From positions 1-64,000 of the forward strand of contig CANJJD010000002.1 in NCBI GenBank assembly GCA_947474645.1: DNA of 64,000 bases, given 5' to 3'. Position numbers and translations under genes: made by a program. Below the pieces are notes generated by a model, which had not been told where the DNA came from, did not search any database, and worked only from the letters and a program-made list of their open reading frames with translations. Shown piece after piece: positions 1 through 10,199 of the stretch; position 1 is the stretch's first letter, and the number at the start of each line of letters is the position of its first letter. Origin of the DNA: Alphaproteobacteria bacterium (GTDB lineage: Bacteria; Pseudomonadota; Alphaproteobacteria; Micropepsales; Micropepsaceae).

Positions 1-82
1 CACCCTTGCCCTGAGAGATCAAAACTTCAATCTGGCGTAGCAAAATCACTATCTGCTCCGCGCTAAAACACTTCTTCGGCAT
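1..82 (-). CDS. IS3-family transposase OrfA, N-terminal part (continues beyond window)
   Basis: Reverse strand from ATG at 82 reads MPKKCFSAEQIVILLRQIEVLISQGKG, typical of the IS3-family OrfA N-terminus; not in the ORF track because it is cut by the window edge. Confidence 0.8.
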   Translation of the reverse strand, partial: MPKKCFSAEQIVILLRQIEVLISQGKG

Positions 83-147
83 AACTAAGGTCCTTTCCAA
101 GTCAGTTTCTCTCAAACCGCTTGGTACAAAAAGACCCGGTCAGGTCA
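1..147 (-). mobile_element. End of an IS3-family insertion sequence (partial); inferred terminus near 147
   Basis: OrfA start plus upstream noncoding sequence TGACCTGACCGGGTCTTTTTGTACCAAGCGGTTTGAGAG...; begins with TG as usual for IS3-family ends; the adjacent ABC ORF is truncated exactly here. Confidence 0.65.
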
Positions 148-348
148 GCGCGTGTCCAGCCCGTCAATCAACACCCGGCCGGCATAAGGCGTTTCCAGCG
201 CCGCCATGCAGCGCAGCAGCGTGGTCTTTCCCGCGCCGTTCGGCCCCACCAGCGCGGTGATGGCCTTGTCGGCGATGGTCAGGCTGACGCCGTGAAGCGC
301 CCTGTGGCCGGGATACTCAAACACCAGGCCCTGGATCTCGATCATCAC
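145..348 (-). pseudogene. ABC transporter ATP-binding protein, truncated after the Walker A region
   Basis: MIEIQGLVFEYPGHRALHGVSLTIADKAITALVGPNGAGKTTLLRCMAALETPYAGRVLIDGLDTR*; Walker A GPNGAGKTT present, signature and Walker B absent; stop lies at the IS end. Confidence 0.8.
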
Positions 349-460
349 GATGGTTGTAACCTATTGTCATGAAAGGGACAATTTGCCCGCGAGGATCGCA
401 AATCCCTTGTATTTGCGGCTGCTTCACGCCAGAAGGGAGCGCAATTCTTCGGAAGTTCCC

Positions 461-1759
461 ATGCGTATCGCCATGATCGGCACCGGCTATGTCGGCCTGG
501 TTTCGGGCGCCTGCCTGTCGGAGTTCGGCCATGACGTGGTCTGCATCGACAAGGATGCCGGCAAGGTCCAGACCTTGAAGGACGGCGGCATTCCCATCTT
601 CGAGCCGGGGCTTGAGGATGTGGTGGCGGTCAATGCCAAGGCCGGACGCCTGTCCTTCAGCACCGACCTGAAGTCGGCCGTGGCCGGGGCGCAAGCCGTG
701 TTCATCGCCGTGGGCACCCCCAGCCGCCGCGGCGACGGCCATGCCGACTTGTCTTACGTCTTCGCCGCCGCCGAGGAGATCGCCGAGGCGCTGACCGGCT
801 ATGCCGTGGTGGTGACCAAGTCCACCGTGCCGGTGGGTACCAGCCGCCAGGTGGAAGACATCATCCGCAAGAAGCGCCCCGACGCGCAGTTCGACATGGC
901 GTCCAATCCGGAATTCCTGCGCGAAGGTTCGGCGCTGGAGGATTTCCGCCGTCCCGACCGGGTGGTGGTGGGCTGCGATACCGAGCGCGCCCGCGAAGTG
1001 ATGCGCGAAGTCTATCGTCCCCTCTTCCTCAACGAGACGCCGATCCTGTTCACCAGCCGCGAGACCAGCGAGCTGATCAAGTACGCCGCCAACGCCTTCC
1101 TCGCCACCAAGATCACCTTCATCAACGAGATGGCGGACATCTGCGAGAAGGTCGGCGGCAATGTGCAGGATGTGGCGCGCGGCATCGGCCTGGATGGCCG
1201 CATCGGCAAGAAGTTTTTGAATGCGGGCCCCGGCTATGGCGGCTCGTGTTTCCCCAAGGACACGCTGGCGCTGGTGCAGACGGCGCAGGAACTGGGCGCC
1301 CCCACCCGCATCATCGAAGCGGTGGTCAAGGTCAATGACGAACGCAAGCTGGCCATGGCCAAGAAGGTCGAAGCGGCCTTTGGCGGCGTCAAGGGCAAGA
1401 CCATCGCGGTGCTGGGACTGACCTTCAAGCCCAACACCGACGACATGCGCGATGCCCCGTCACTGGTGATAGTGCCTTACCTGCAGAAGGCCGGCGCCAA
1501 CATCCGCGCCTTCGATCCGGAAGGCCACAAGGAAGCGCGCAAGCTGCTTAACATCGAACTGTGCAAGGACACTTATGACGCGCTGGACGGCGCCGACGGG
1601 GTGGTGATCCTGACCGAATGGAATGAATTCCGCGCCCTGGATTTCGCGCGGGTGAAGACGGCGCTGAAAACTCCGCTGATGGTGGACCTGCGCAACATCT
1701 ACCGGCCCGCCCAGATGGCCGAGCAGGGCTTCCGCTATATCAGCGTTGGAAGAACCTAA
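461..1759 (+). CDS. ugd: UDP-glucose 6-dehydrogenase
   Basis: MRIAMIGTGYVGLVSGACLSEFGHDVVCID; catalytic GPGYGGSCFPKDT; start taken at 461 rather than 350. Confidence 0.93.
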   Translation: MRIAMIGTGYVGLVSGACLSEFGHDVVCIDKDAGKVQTLKDGGIPIFEPGLEDVVAVNAKAGRLSFSTDLKSAVAGAQAVFIAVGTPSRRGDGHADLSYVFAAAEEIAEALTGYAVVVTKSTVPVGTSRQVEDIIRKKRPDAQFDMASNPEFLREGSALEDFRRPDRVVVGCDTERAREVMREVYRPLFLNETPILFTSRETSELIKYAANAFLATKITFINEMADICEKVGGNVQDVARGIGLDGRIGKKFLNAGPGYGGSCFPKDTLALVQTAQELGAPTRIIEAVVKVNDERKLAMAKKVEAAFGGVKGKTIAVLGLTFKPNTDDMRDAPSLVIVPYLQKAGANIRAFDPEGHKEARKLLNIELCKDTYDALDGADGVVILTEWNEFRALDFARVKTALKTPLMVDLRNIYRPAQMAEQGFRYISVGRT

Positions 1760-1896
1760 GCGCGCAGCTTGGGCGGTGCCGCGACCAGGGTATAGACGCA
1801 AGCCGCCAGGCAGATCAGCAGCACAATCGCGCCGGCGCCGGCGGCAAATGCCACCCGGCCGGTCCCCAGTGCGATGGTTTTGGCGATATCGAGCAT
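1756..1896 (-). CDS. 46-aa single-pass membrane small protein (not in ORF track)
   Basis: Reverse strand MLDIAKTIALGTGRVAFAAGAGAIVLLICLAACVYTLVAAPPKLRA*; one hydrophobic segment; stop interlocks with ugd stop. Confidence 0.45.
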   Translation of the reverse strand: MLDIAKTIALGTGRVAFAAGAGAIVLLICLAACVYTLVAAPPKLRA

Positions 1897-1961
1897 GATG
1901 ACGGCGATCTAATCCCGTTTTGGCACAACCGCCAAACCGGAGCGCGCATTAAGCTTACCTG

Positions 1962-2627
1962 TTAAGCGGCGGCCAACAGGCGGGCGGCTTCCGGCCAGTC
2001 CCGCACCAGCCGTTCGGCGCCCGCATCGCGCAGGCGCTGGCCCAGCCCGTCGCAGGCATGCCCCCCGCCCAGGAAACCCCACACCGCCATGCCGGCGGCC
2101 CTCGCCCCGATCACGCCATTCACGCTGTCTTCCAGCACCAGGCAGTCGGCCGGTGCCACGCTCAAAGCGGCGGCGGCATGCAGGAACAGGTCGGGCGCCG
2201 GCTTGGCGTTGACCACATGGTCGGCACCGTAAACGTGCGGCGCGAAGTGGTCCCACAACCCGGTGCGCTTGAGCTTGCGTTCCAGCCCGCCCAGCGAGCC
2301 GGAACTGGCGATGGCCTTGGGCAGGGTCAGTCCCGCCACGGCATGCACCGCGCCAGGCACTTGGGTCAGCTCGGCCACCATCACGGCGCGCAGCCGCTCG
2401 GACTGGCGGATGGCTTCGGCAATGGGGCGGCCCAGGCGCCTCTGCGACTCTTCGTCGATGGCGGCGTGATAAGCGTCGGTGGAAAGGCCCATGAAGCGCA
2501 ACACATAATCGTCGCGATCGAAAGTGAGCCCCTGCTCGGCCAGCATCTCAAGCTCGACCTTCAGCGCGATGACTTCGCTGTCCACCAGCACGCCGTCGCA
2601 ATCGAAGATGATCGCCTTGAAGGTCAG
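1962..2627 (-). CDS. HAD-IA family hydrolase (beta-phosphoglucomutase-like)
   Basis: FKAIIFDCDGVLVDSE... DxD motif lies upstream of the track's start at 2591, so the start is extended to a possible non-ATG codon near 2627; VLEDSVNGVIGARAAGM motif. Confidence 0.8.
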   Translation of the reverse strand: MTFKAIIFDCDGVLVDSEVIALKVELEMLAEQGLTFDRDDYVLRFMGLSTDAYHAAIDEESQRRLGRPIAEAIRQSERLRAVMVAELTQVPGAVHAVAGLTLPKAIASSGSLGGLERKLKRTGLWDHFAPHVYGADHVVNAKPAPDLFLHAAAALSVAPADCLVLEDSVNGVIGARAAGMAVWGFLGGGHACDGLGQRLRDAGAERLVRDWPEAARLLAAA

Positions 2628-2629
2628 AA

Positions 2630-3808
2630 CTAAGCCGCCTTGCGGGTCTTGAGGAACTCGCCCATGCGCTCCAGGGCGCGCAGGATATTCTCCGCCGAAT
2701 TGGCATAGGACAGGCGCAGATAGCCTTCGCCCAGGATGCCGAAGTCCGGGCCACCGATCAGCGCCACGCCGGTCTCGTCCAGCAGCGCATTGGCCAGCGG
2801 CTTGGCCTTCCAGCCGGTCTGCTTGACGTTGGGGAAAGCATAGAAAGCGCCCTTGGGAATGATGCAGCTGACGCCCGGCAGCTTATTGAGGCCTTCCACC
2901 ACAAGCTTGCGGCGCTTGTCGAACTCGCCAAGCATGTGGGTCACCGCATCCTGCGGCCCGGTCAGGGCGGCGATACCGGCATACTGGGTCGGCGCGTTGA
3001 CGCAGGAATGCAGGTTCACCGCCAGCTTGCGGGCATAGTCGTAGAGCTTGCCCGGCCAGATCGCATAGCCCAGCCGCCAGCCGGTCATGGCGTAGGTCTT
3101 GGACCAGCCATTGAGGATGATCAGCCGGTCGCGGATGGAGGGATAGTTGAGCAAGGTGACGTGCTTTTCGCCGTCATAAAGAAGCTGGTCATAGATCTCG
3201 TCCGACAGGATGGCGACGTTCGGCCACTTCTCCATGCCCTTCACGAATTTCTCGACTTCGGCCTTGGGGGTGACGCCGCCGGTGGGATTGGCGGGCGAGT
3301 TGATGATGATCAACCGCGTCTTGTCGGTGATCAGGCCCAGCGTCTCATCGGCGGAGAAAGCGAAACCGTTTTCCTCGCGGATCGGGATCGGCACCGGGGT
3401 GGCGCCGGTGTATTCGATCATCGAGCGATAGATGGGAAAGCCCGGATCGGGATACATGATCTCCACGCCCGGCTCGCCGAACATCAGGATGGACATGTAC
3501 ATGGTGGGCTTGCCGCCCGGCATGATCATCACTTCTTCCGGCGACACCGTCACGCCATAGCGCTTGGCCAGATCCGCCGACACCGCTTCGCGCAACGGCA
3601 GGATGCCGTTGGCGGGGGTGTAGCCGTGATGGCCGTCGCGCAGCGCCTTGGCGGCGGCCTCGACGATATGGTCGGGGGTACGAAAGTCCGGCTGGCCGAT
3701 GCCCAGGTTGATGATGTCGCGGCCGGCAGCGGCCAGCGCGGTGGCGCGGGCCAGCACGGCAAAGGCGTTTTCCTCGCCGATACGGTCGAAATTCGCGACG
3801 GTTTTCAT
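2630..3808 (-). CDS. PLP-dependent class I/II aminotransferase
   Basis: INLGIGQPDFRTPDHI, YTPANGILPLREAV, NSPANPTGG, LSDEIYDQLLYDG, NGWSKTYAMTGWRLGYA (PLP Lys); start MKTVANF at 3808. Confidence 0.92.
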   Translation of the reverse strand: MKTVANFDRIGEENAFAVLARATALAAAGRDIINLGIGQPDFRTPDHIVEAAAKALRDGHHGYTPANGILPLREAVSADLAKRYGVTVSPEEVMIMPGGKPTMYMSILMFGEPGVEIMYPDPGFPIYRSMIEYTGATPVPIPIREENGFAFSADETLGLITDKTRLIIINSPANPTGGVTPKAEVEKFVKGMEKWPNVAILSDEIYDQLLYDGEKHVTLLNYPSIRDRLIILNGWSKTYAMTGWRLGYAIWPGKLYDYARKLAVNLHSCVNAPTQYAGIAALTGPQDAVTHMLGEFDKRRKLVVEGLNKLPGVSCIIPKGAFYAFPNVKQTGWKAKPLANALLDETGVALIGGPDFGILGEGYLRLSYANSAENILRALERMGEFLKTRKAA

Positions 3809-3881
3809 GGGTATCCTGACAGGAGCGGCTTTTGGAGGGTTGCCATATAAAGCCTCGCGCCCCGGGATGCCAGTCTGGCCT

Positions 3882-4742
3882 TTAGCCTCGACCGAGCAGC
3901 CGCCGGGCCAGGTTTTTGGCCTTTTCCTTGAGCAGTGGACCATAGGCGATCCCCCTGCCCCGGGCGACCCGCGCCATCTGCGCCTTGATATGCCCCTGGA
4001 AGTGCAGCGAACGGAATCGCACCCACTGGCCGGTCTTCAGGCTGCGGCACCAGGGCTGGCCGTTCCGGAAGACGATGTGCTTCCTGCCCAGCCGGGTTTC
4101 GTATTCGTCCTTCACCAGGTTCTCGGCGCCGTTGATATTGATGTCGAACACCGCCCCGCCGATGGGCGCGGCGAAGTTCATCACATCGCTGCGATCCTTG
4201 GCCCACAGATGCAGCAGCGCCATGTCGCAGATGCCGCCGGGGGCGCCGGTTTCAAGGTGCCAGGCCCATTTGTCGGTGATGGCGGGCAGCAGGTTTTCAA
4301 ACGACGCCACCAGAAAGGCGCAGAAGTCATCCACCGCGGCGCGGGTCCAGTACGAGGTTTGCGGCCCATAGGAATAGCGGAAACCCGGCTGGGCCAGCGG
4401 CATATGCAGGCCGCAGAACACGCCCTTCAGATGCTCCGCCTGGAAGGCGTGCAGATCGTCGAACAGCAGCACATCGCTGTCGACATGGAAGAAGCTTTCG
4501 ATCCCCTCATCCTGCATCAGCCGCAGCATCACAAAGAAACGCTGGAAGCAGCGCAGCTCGAAGATGTGCGAATGGGTGGACATGTGGCGGTAGGCCGCCT
4601 CGAAGCGCGGCCAGCCGTCCGACATGTGGTCGAACTCCAGATGGGCGACCGTGTTACCGGCCGCCCGCGCCCGCGCCAGGGCGGTCTTGAGATAATCCTG
4701 GTCGCCGGCGTGAATGATCACGACATTGGGCTGGGCCGTCAC
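3882..4742 (-). CDS. Putative glycosyltransferase (GT-A-like, DxD)
   Basis: MTAQPNVVIIHAGDQDYLK..., FFHVDSDVLLFDDLHAF (DxD), located in EPS locus. Confidence 0.55.
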   Translation of the reverse strand: MTAQPNVVIIHAGDQDYLKTALARARAAGNTVAHLEFDHMSDGWPRFEAAYRHMSTHSHIFELRCFQRFFVMLRLMQDEGIESFFHVDSDVLLFDDLHAFQAEHLKGVFCGLHMPLAQPGFRYSYGPQTSYWTRAAVDDFCAFLVASFENLLPAITDKWAWHLETGAPGGICDMALLHLWAKDRSDVMNFAAPIGGAVFDININGAENLVKDEYETRLGRKHIVFRNGQPWCRSLKTGQWVRFRSLHFQGHIKAQMARVARGRGIAYGPLLKEKAKNLARRLLGRG

Positions 4743-4777
4743 GGTACCGTCCGCGGTTGGGAAAGCGCCATGCGAGC

Positions 4778-6664
4778 CTAACCCAGATAGCCCTTGTCGC
4801 GCAGGTATTTCACGATCCCCTGGGCCTGGTCCTCGGGCGAGGATTCCACCGTCTTGAGAGTGATGTCGGCACGCTCCGGTGCTTCATAGGGACTGTCGAT
4901 GCCGGTGAAGTTCTTGATCTTGCCGGCCTTGGCCTTTTCATAAAGCCCCTTGGGATCGCGGCGCATGCAGATCTCGATCGGCGTATCCACGAACACTTCC
5001 AGGAATTCGCCCTCGCCCACCAGCTCGCGCGCCATGCGGCGTTCGGAGCGGAAGGGCGAGATGAATGCGGTGAGCACGATCAGGCCGGCATCCACGAACA
5101 GCCTGGCGGCCTCACCCACGCGACGAATATTTTCCACCCGGTCGGCATCGGTGAAGCCCAGGTCGCGGTTCAAACCGTGGCGGACATTGTCGCCGTCCAG
5201 CAAATAGGTGTGCTTGCCTTCCGCGGCCAGCGCCTTTTCCACCAGGTTGGCGATGGTGGATTTGCCCGAACCCGACAGGCCGGTAAACCACAGCACCACC
5301 GGCCGCTGGCCCTTGAGCGCGGCGCGGGCGTCCTTGTTCACGTCCAGCGCCTGCCAATGCACATTGGTGGCGCGCATCAGCGAAAAGTCGATCATCCCGG
5401 CGCCCACCGTGGCGTTGGTGAAGCGGTCGATCAGAATGAAACCGCCGGTATCGCGATTGTCACGATAGGCATCAAATGCCAAAGGCTGGGCCAGCGAGAA
5501 ATTGGCATAGCCGACTTCGTTCAGCGCCAGGGTTTTGGCGGCATGGCTGTCCAATGTGTTGACGTCGATCTTGTGCTTGAGCGCGGACACCTGGGCCGGG
5601 ACCGTGGCGGTGCCGAGCTTGAGCAGATACTGGCGGCCGGGCAGCAATTCCTCGTCCGCCATCCACAAAAGATGCGCCGCGAACTGGTCGGACACGGTGG
5701 GGCGGGCGCCCGGATCGCTCAACACATCGCCGCGGGAGATATCCACTTCATCGGCCAAAGTCAGGGTGACAGCGTCGCCGGCCACCGCTTCCTCAAGGTC
5801 GCCGTCCATGGTGACGATGCGGGTGACCTTGGAGGTGCGGCCCGACTTGGCCACCGCAACGGCGGCGCCCGGCTTGATGCGGCCGCCGGCGATGGTGCCG
5901 GAGAAGCCGCGAAAATCCAGGTCGGGGCGGTTGACCCATTGCACCGGCAGGCGGAACGCCGTGTCGGCCAGCGCGGTGTCCACATCCACCACTTCCAGAT
6001 GCGACAGCAATGCGGGGCCGGTGTACCAGGGCGTTACCTTGGATTTCTCGATCACGTTGACGCCGAAACGGGCGGAGATCGGGATCGCGACCTGGCTGGC
6101 GAAATTCAGCCGCGCCGAGAATTGGTGGAAGTCCGACACGATCGCATCGAACACCTCCTGGCTGTAATCCATCAGGTCGATCTTGTTTACCGCCAGCACG
6201 ATATGACGAATGCCCAGCAAGGACGCGATATAGGCATGGCGGCGGGTCTGGGTCAGCACGCCCTTGCGCGCATCGATCAGGATGACGGCGAGATCGGAGT
6301 TGGAAGCGCCGGTCGCCATGTTGCGGGTATATTGTTCATGGCCGGGCGTGTCGGCGACGATGAACTTGCGCTTGTCGGTGGCGAAGAAGCGATAGGCGAC
6401 GTCAATGGTGATGCCCTGCTCCCGCTCGGCTTCCAGCCCGTCCACCAGAAGGGCGAAATCGATATTGTCGCCGTCGGTGCCAAACTTCTTGGAGTCTTTC
6501 TCCAGGGAGGCCAGCGTATCTTCGAACAGCAGCTTGGTGTCGTACAGCAGGCGCCCGATCAGGGTGGACTTGCCGTCATCCACGCTGCCGCAGGTGAGAA
6601 AGCGCAGCAGGCTCTTCTTTTCCTGGGCGGCGAGAAATTTCTGAAGATCGGTCGGGGCGTTCAC
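4778..6664 (-). CDS. cysN: Bifunctional sulfate adenylyltransferase subunit 1 / adenylylsulfate kinase (CysN/CysC, NodQ-like)
   Basis: GTPase motifs [39 protein letters not shown]-terminal APS kinase [21 protein letters not shown]. Confidence 0.96.
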   Translation of the reverse strand: MNAPTDLQKFLAAQEKKSLLRFLTCGSVDDGKSTLIGRLLYDTKLLFEDTLASLEKDSKKFGTDGDNIDFALLVDGLEAEREQGITIDVAYRFFATDKRKFIVADTPGHEQYTRNMATGASNSDLAVILIDARKGVLTQTRRHAYIASLLGIRHIVLAVNKIDLMDYSQEVFDAIVSDFHQFSARLNFASQVAIPISARFGVNVIEKSKVTPWYTGPALLSHLEVVDVDTALADTAFRLPVQWVNRPDLDFRGFSGTIAGGRIKPGAAVAVAKSGRTSKVTRIVTMDGDLEEAVAGDAVTLTLADEVDISRGDVLSDPGARPTVSDQFAAHLLWMADEELLPGRQYLLKLGTATVPAQVSALKHKIDVNTLDSHAAKTLALNEVGYANFSLAQPLAFDAYRDNRDTGGFILIDRFTNATVGAGMIDFSLMRATNVHWQALDVNKDARAALKGQRPVVLWFTGLSGSGKSTIANLVEKALAAEGKHTYLLDGDNVRHGLNRDLGFTDADRVENIRRVGEAARLFVDAGLIVLTAFISPFRSERRMARELVGEGEFLEVFVDTPIEICMRRDPKGLYEKAKAGKIKNFTGIDSPYEAPERADITLKTVESSPEDQAQGIVKYLRDKGYLG

Positions 6665-7617
6665 TAGAAGTACCCCTCCTTCTTCTTCTTTTCCATCGAG
6701 GCTTTTTCGTCGGTGTCGATCAGGCGGCCCTGGCGTTCACTGGTGCGGGCGGTGAACATCTCGGTGACGATGCCTTCCAGCGTGTCGGCGTCGCTTTCGA
6801 TGGCGCCGGTGAGTGGATAGCAGCCCAGGGTGCGGAAGCGGACCAGCTTCTCTTCCACCTTTTCGCCGGGCAGCAGCTTCATGCGCTCGTCATCCTTCAT
6901 GATCAGGGTGCCGGCGCGTTCCACCACCGGGCGCTTCTTGGCGAAATACAGCGGCACGATCGGGATGTCCTCGGCCATGATGTATTGCCAGATGTCCAGC
7001 TCGGTCCAGTTGGACAGCGGGAAGACGCGGATGCTTTCGCCCTTGTTGATGCGGGTGTTGTAAACGCGCCAAAGTTCGGGCCGCTGGTTCTTGGGATCCC
7101 AGCCGTGATGACGGTCGCGGAAGGAGAAGATGCGCTCCTTGGCGCGGGACTTCTCTTCGTCGCGGCGCGCCCCGCCGAATGCGGCGTCGAAGCCGTATTT
7201 GTCCAGCGCCTGCTTCAGCGCCTCGGTCTTCATGACTTGCGTGTGCAGGGACGAGCCGGAATCGAACGGGTTGATGCCACGCGTCACCCCGTCCTGGTTG
7301 ATGTATTCGATGAAATCCAGGCCCAGCCTTTTGACGGTCTCGTCGCGAAACTTGATCATCTCCTGGAATTTCCAGGTGGTGTTGACGTGCATCAGGGGAA
7401 ACGGCGGCTTGGAAGGATAGAAGGCCTTCATCGCCAAGTGCAGCATGACGGCGGAATCCTTGCCCACCGAATAGAGCATCACCGGGTTGGCGAACTCGGC
7501 CGCCACCTCGCGCATGATGTGGATGCTCTCGGCCTCCAGGCGCCGCAGATGCGATATAACAGTCTTTGAGGTGGACAATTCTGTGTATCCCAAATCTGGA
7601 CTGTGAAATAAGCGCAT
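6664..7617 (-). CDS. cysD: Sulfate adenylyltransferase subunit 2
   Basis: [40 protein letters not shown]..., [22 protein letters not shown]. Confidence 0.96.
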   Translation of the reverse strand: MRLFHSPDLGYTELSTSKTVISHLRRLEAESIHIMREVAAEFANPVMLYSVGKDSAVMLHLAMKAFYPSKPPFPLMHVNTTWKFQEMIKFRDETVKRLGLDFIEYINQDGVTRGINPFDSGSSLHTQVMKTEALKQALDKYGFDAAFGGARRDEEKSRAKERIFSFRDRHHGWDPKNQRPELWRVYNTRINKGESIRVFPLSNWTELDIWQYIMAEDIPIVPLYFAKKRPVVERAGTLIMKDDERMKLLPGEKVEEKLVRFRTLGCYPLTGAIESDADTLEGIVTEMFTARTSERQGRLIDTDEKASMEKKKKEGYF

Positions 7618-7696
7618 TGCCCTACCAATGCAAGGCCGATCTGGTGTCTAAGAAAGGCGAAGAATCCCTCGAAGGCGGGCCGGGGACGCCAGTCTA

Positions 7697-9235
7697 ATGC
7701 TCTTCAATTCCAGCATTTTCATCCTGGCCTTCCTGCCGGTAACCCTGGCGCTGTTTTTCGCGGTCGGGCGGGTCAGCCCCAATGCGGCGGCCACCCTGCT
7801 GGGGCTGGCCTCGCTGGTCTTCTACGGGGCCTGGAGCGTCCAGTATGTCCCGCTGCTGCTGGCATCCATCGGCGTCAACTTCGCGCTGTCACAGGTCCTG
7901 GGCGACACCGCCCGCCGGCCCGGCACGCGGCGCGCGGTCTTCATCCTGGCGATCTGCGCCAACCTCGCCCTGCTCGGCTATTTCAAATATGCCAACTTCT
8001 TCCTGAACAGTTGGGCCGATGCGACGGGTTCGAACCTTGCGCTGTGGAGCATCGTGCTGCCGCTGGGCATTTCCTTCTACACCTTCACCCAGATCGCCTT
8101 TCTCGCCGACACCTGGAAGAACCAGGTGCGGGAACGGAATTTCGCGCACTATCTGCTCTTCGTCACGTATTTCCCGCACCTGATCGCCGGCCCCATCCTG
8201 CATCACGCCGAGATGATGCCGCAGTTCCGCAACAAGGCGATCTACCGGCCCAATTGGGAAAACATCGCCATCGGCGTCAGCGTCTTCATCATGGGCCTCG
8301 CCAAGAAGACGCTGATAGCGGACGGCATCGCGCCGGTGGGGCGCGCGGTATTTACCTCCGCCGATTACGGCCAGCAGATTGAATTCTTCCGCGCCTGGGG
8401 CGGGGCGCTGGCCTATGCCATGCAGATCTATTTCGATTTCTCCGGCTATTGCGACATGGCGATCGGCATTTCCATCCTGTTCGGCGTGCGCCTGCCGCTG
8501 AACTTCAACTCGCCCTACAAGGCCACCAGCATCGTGGATTTCTGGCGGCGCTGGCACATGACCCTGTCGCGCTTCCTGCGCGATTATCTCTATGTCCCGC
8601 TGGGCGGCAGCCGCCGCTCGCGGCCGCGCCGCTATGTCAACCTGATGATCACCATGCTGCTGGGCGGGTTGTGGCATGGCGCGGCCTGGACCTATGTCGC
8701 CTGGGGCGGGCTGCACGGCTTTTATCTGGTGGTCAATCACGCCTGGGAATATCTGCGCAAGAAGATCGCGCCCAACGCCCGCCCCGCCGGGCGCTTCGTC
8801 CGCGCCTTGTCGGTCCTGCTCACATTTGCCGCGGTGACGGTGGCCTGGGTGTTGTTCCGCGCCAACAGCTTCGCTTCCGCCATGCGCATCATCTCCGGCA
8901 TGGCGGGCCTGAACGGCATCGACCTGCCCGCCAAGGCGGCATCGTTGAAGACGCTGGCGGCGAACATCGGCATGGCGCCGGTTTCGCAGACGCCCTACAT
9001 CTCCAACACTGCCATCCTGGGACTGCTGTTGCTACTGACGATGTGCTGGCTGGCGCCCAATGCCTATCAGATCATGGGCGCGAAGAATCCCGCCCTGAAC
9101 GCGGTCGAGCCCGGCGCGCGATGGACCTGGCGTCCCTCCCTGGGCTGGGCGGTGGGTTTGGGCGTGCTGGGCGCGGTGGCCTTTACCGGGATCCTGACGG
9201 GACCGCCCTCCGAATTTCTTTACTTCCAGTTCTGA
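7697..9235 (+). CDS. MBOAT-family O-acyltransferase (AlgI-like), copy 1
   Basis: FWRRWHMTLSRFLRDYLYVPLGG, LLGGLWHGAAWTYVAWGGLHG; C-terminus FLYFQF. Confidence 0.93.
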   Translation: MLFNSSIFILAFLPVTLALFFAVGRVSPNAAATLLGLASLVFYGAWSVQYVPLLLASIGVNFALSQVLGDTARRPGTRRAVFILAICANLALLGYFKYANFFLNSWADATGSNLALWSIVLPLGISFYTFTQIAFLADTWKNQVRERNFAHYLLFVTYFPHLIAGPILHHAEMMPQFRNKAIYRPNWENIAIGVSVFIMGLAKKTLIADGIAPVGRAVFTSADYGQQIEFFRAWGGALAYAMQIYFDFSGYCDMAIGISILFGVRLPLNFNSPYKATSIVDFWRRWHMTLSRFLRDYLYVPLGGSRRSRPRRYVNLMITMLLGGLWHGAAWTYVAWGGLHGFYLVVNHAWEYLRKKIAPNARPAGRFVRALSVLLTFAAVTVAWVLFRANSFASAMRIISGMAGLNGIDLPAKAASLKTLAANIGMAPVSQTPYISNTAILGLLLLLTMCWLAPNAYQIMGAKNPALNAVEPGARWTWRPSLGWAVGLGVLGAVAFTGILTGPPSEFLYFQF

Positions 9236-9236
9236 C

Positions 9237-10196
9237 ATGGAAAACCGGCGCTTCCTTCTTGTCCTGCTTGCCTCGGCGCTGGCCACCCTGGCGCCGATCG
9301 TGCTGCTGCCACTGGTGCCGGGCATCAAAACCGACCCTTCCGCGCCCTGGATTGACGCGCTCTACAAGCAGAAAATCGCCGCCTTGCGTGCCCTCAAAGG
9401 CGAACGGCTCTATGTCGTGTCCGGCTCCAGCAGCCTGTTCAGCCTGGACACCAAGCTACTCAGCCAAGCCGCCGGCAAGCCGGTGATCAACCTGGCCACC
9501 CATGCGGGCCTGGAGCTTCCCTATCTCCTGGACCGGGCGGCGCGGGAGATGCGGCCCGGCGACACCATCATCTTCACACCGGAATATCCGCTGATGGTAC
9601 TGCCGGTCGAGCCCAACCAGTTGATCATCGACTACGTCACCTTCTTCGACCGCGGCTATATCGCGTCCCGCCCCCTGGCCGAGCAGGCGCATTTCTATCT
9701 CGGCTATGGCTTTGTGGATTCCATCGTGGAAACCCTGAAGGCGATCCGCACCGGCAAACAGGTCGGACGCGACGATCTCACCATCGATGCGCTGGGCAAT
9801 GCGCGCGGCAACACCGTCGCCCTGTCGGTGAAGGACAAGACCGAGTTTGGCCCACGCGGTGACCCTTCACCCGTCTCGCCGGATGAAGTGGCGGTATTGC
9901 GGAAATTCGCCCAGACCGCGCGCGCCAGGCACGTCACCATCCTCGCCTTCCCGCCGGCGCAGATCCGCCTGCCCGGCTATGAAACACCAGGCCAGCAGGC
10001 GCTGCGCCGGAATATCCGCGCGACATTCCGGGACCTTGGAATGACGGTGCGCGGCGGCGACGAAGACGGCTGGGTGGAACCGAGCGGCATTTACGACAGC
10101 GGCTCGCATGCCAACGATGCCGGCCGCGCCATCTACACCGCCCGCATCACCGCCCTGCTGTGCCAGGAAATACGCTGCGCCAACCCACCGCGATAG
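9237..10196 (+). CDS. SGNH-like/AlgJ-like partner protein, copy 1
   Basis: N-terminal TM; LYVVSGSSSLFSLDT block and C-terminal IYDSGSHANDAG; begins 2 nt after MBOAT 1. Confidence 0.6.
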   Translation: MENRRFLLVLLASALATLAPIVLLPLVPGIKTDPSAPWIDALYKQKIAALRALKGERLYVVSGSSSLFSLDTKLLSQAAGKPVINLATHAGLELPYLLDRAAREMRPGDTIIFTPEYPLMVLPVEPNQLIIDYVTFFDRGYIASRPLAEQAHFYLGYGFVDSIVETLKAIRTGKQVGRDDLTIDALGNARGNTVALSVKDKTEFGPRGDPSPVSPDEVAVLRKFAQTARARHVTILAFPPAQIRLPGYETPGQQALRRNIRATFRDLGMTVRGGDEDGWVEPSGIYDSGSHANDAGRAIYTARITALLCQEIRCANPPR

Positions 10197-10199
10197 GCT

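Noticed and set aside
4584-4596. GGCGGTAGGCC (partial ops match)
   Set aside because: Inside a glycosyltransferase CDS and only 8 matching bases
4757-6667. 636-aa plus-strand ORF
   Set aside because: Antisense shadow of cysN/C; the minus frame has unmistakable GTPase and APS-kinase motifs, and this frame reads as His/Gln/Gly/Arg-rich noise typical of high-GC antisense ORFs
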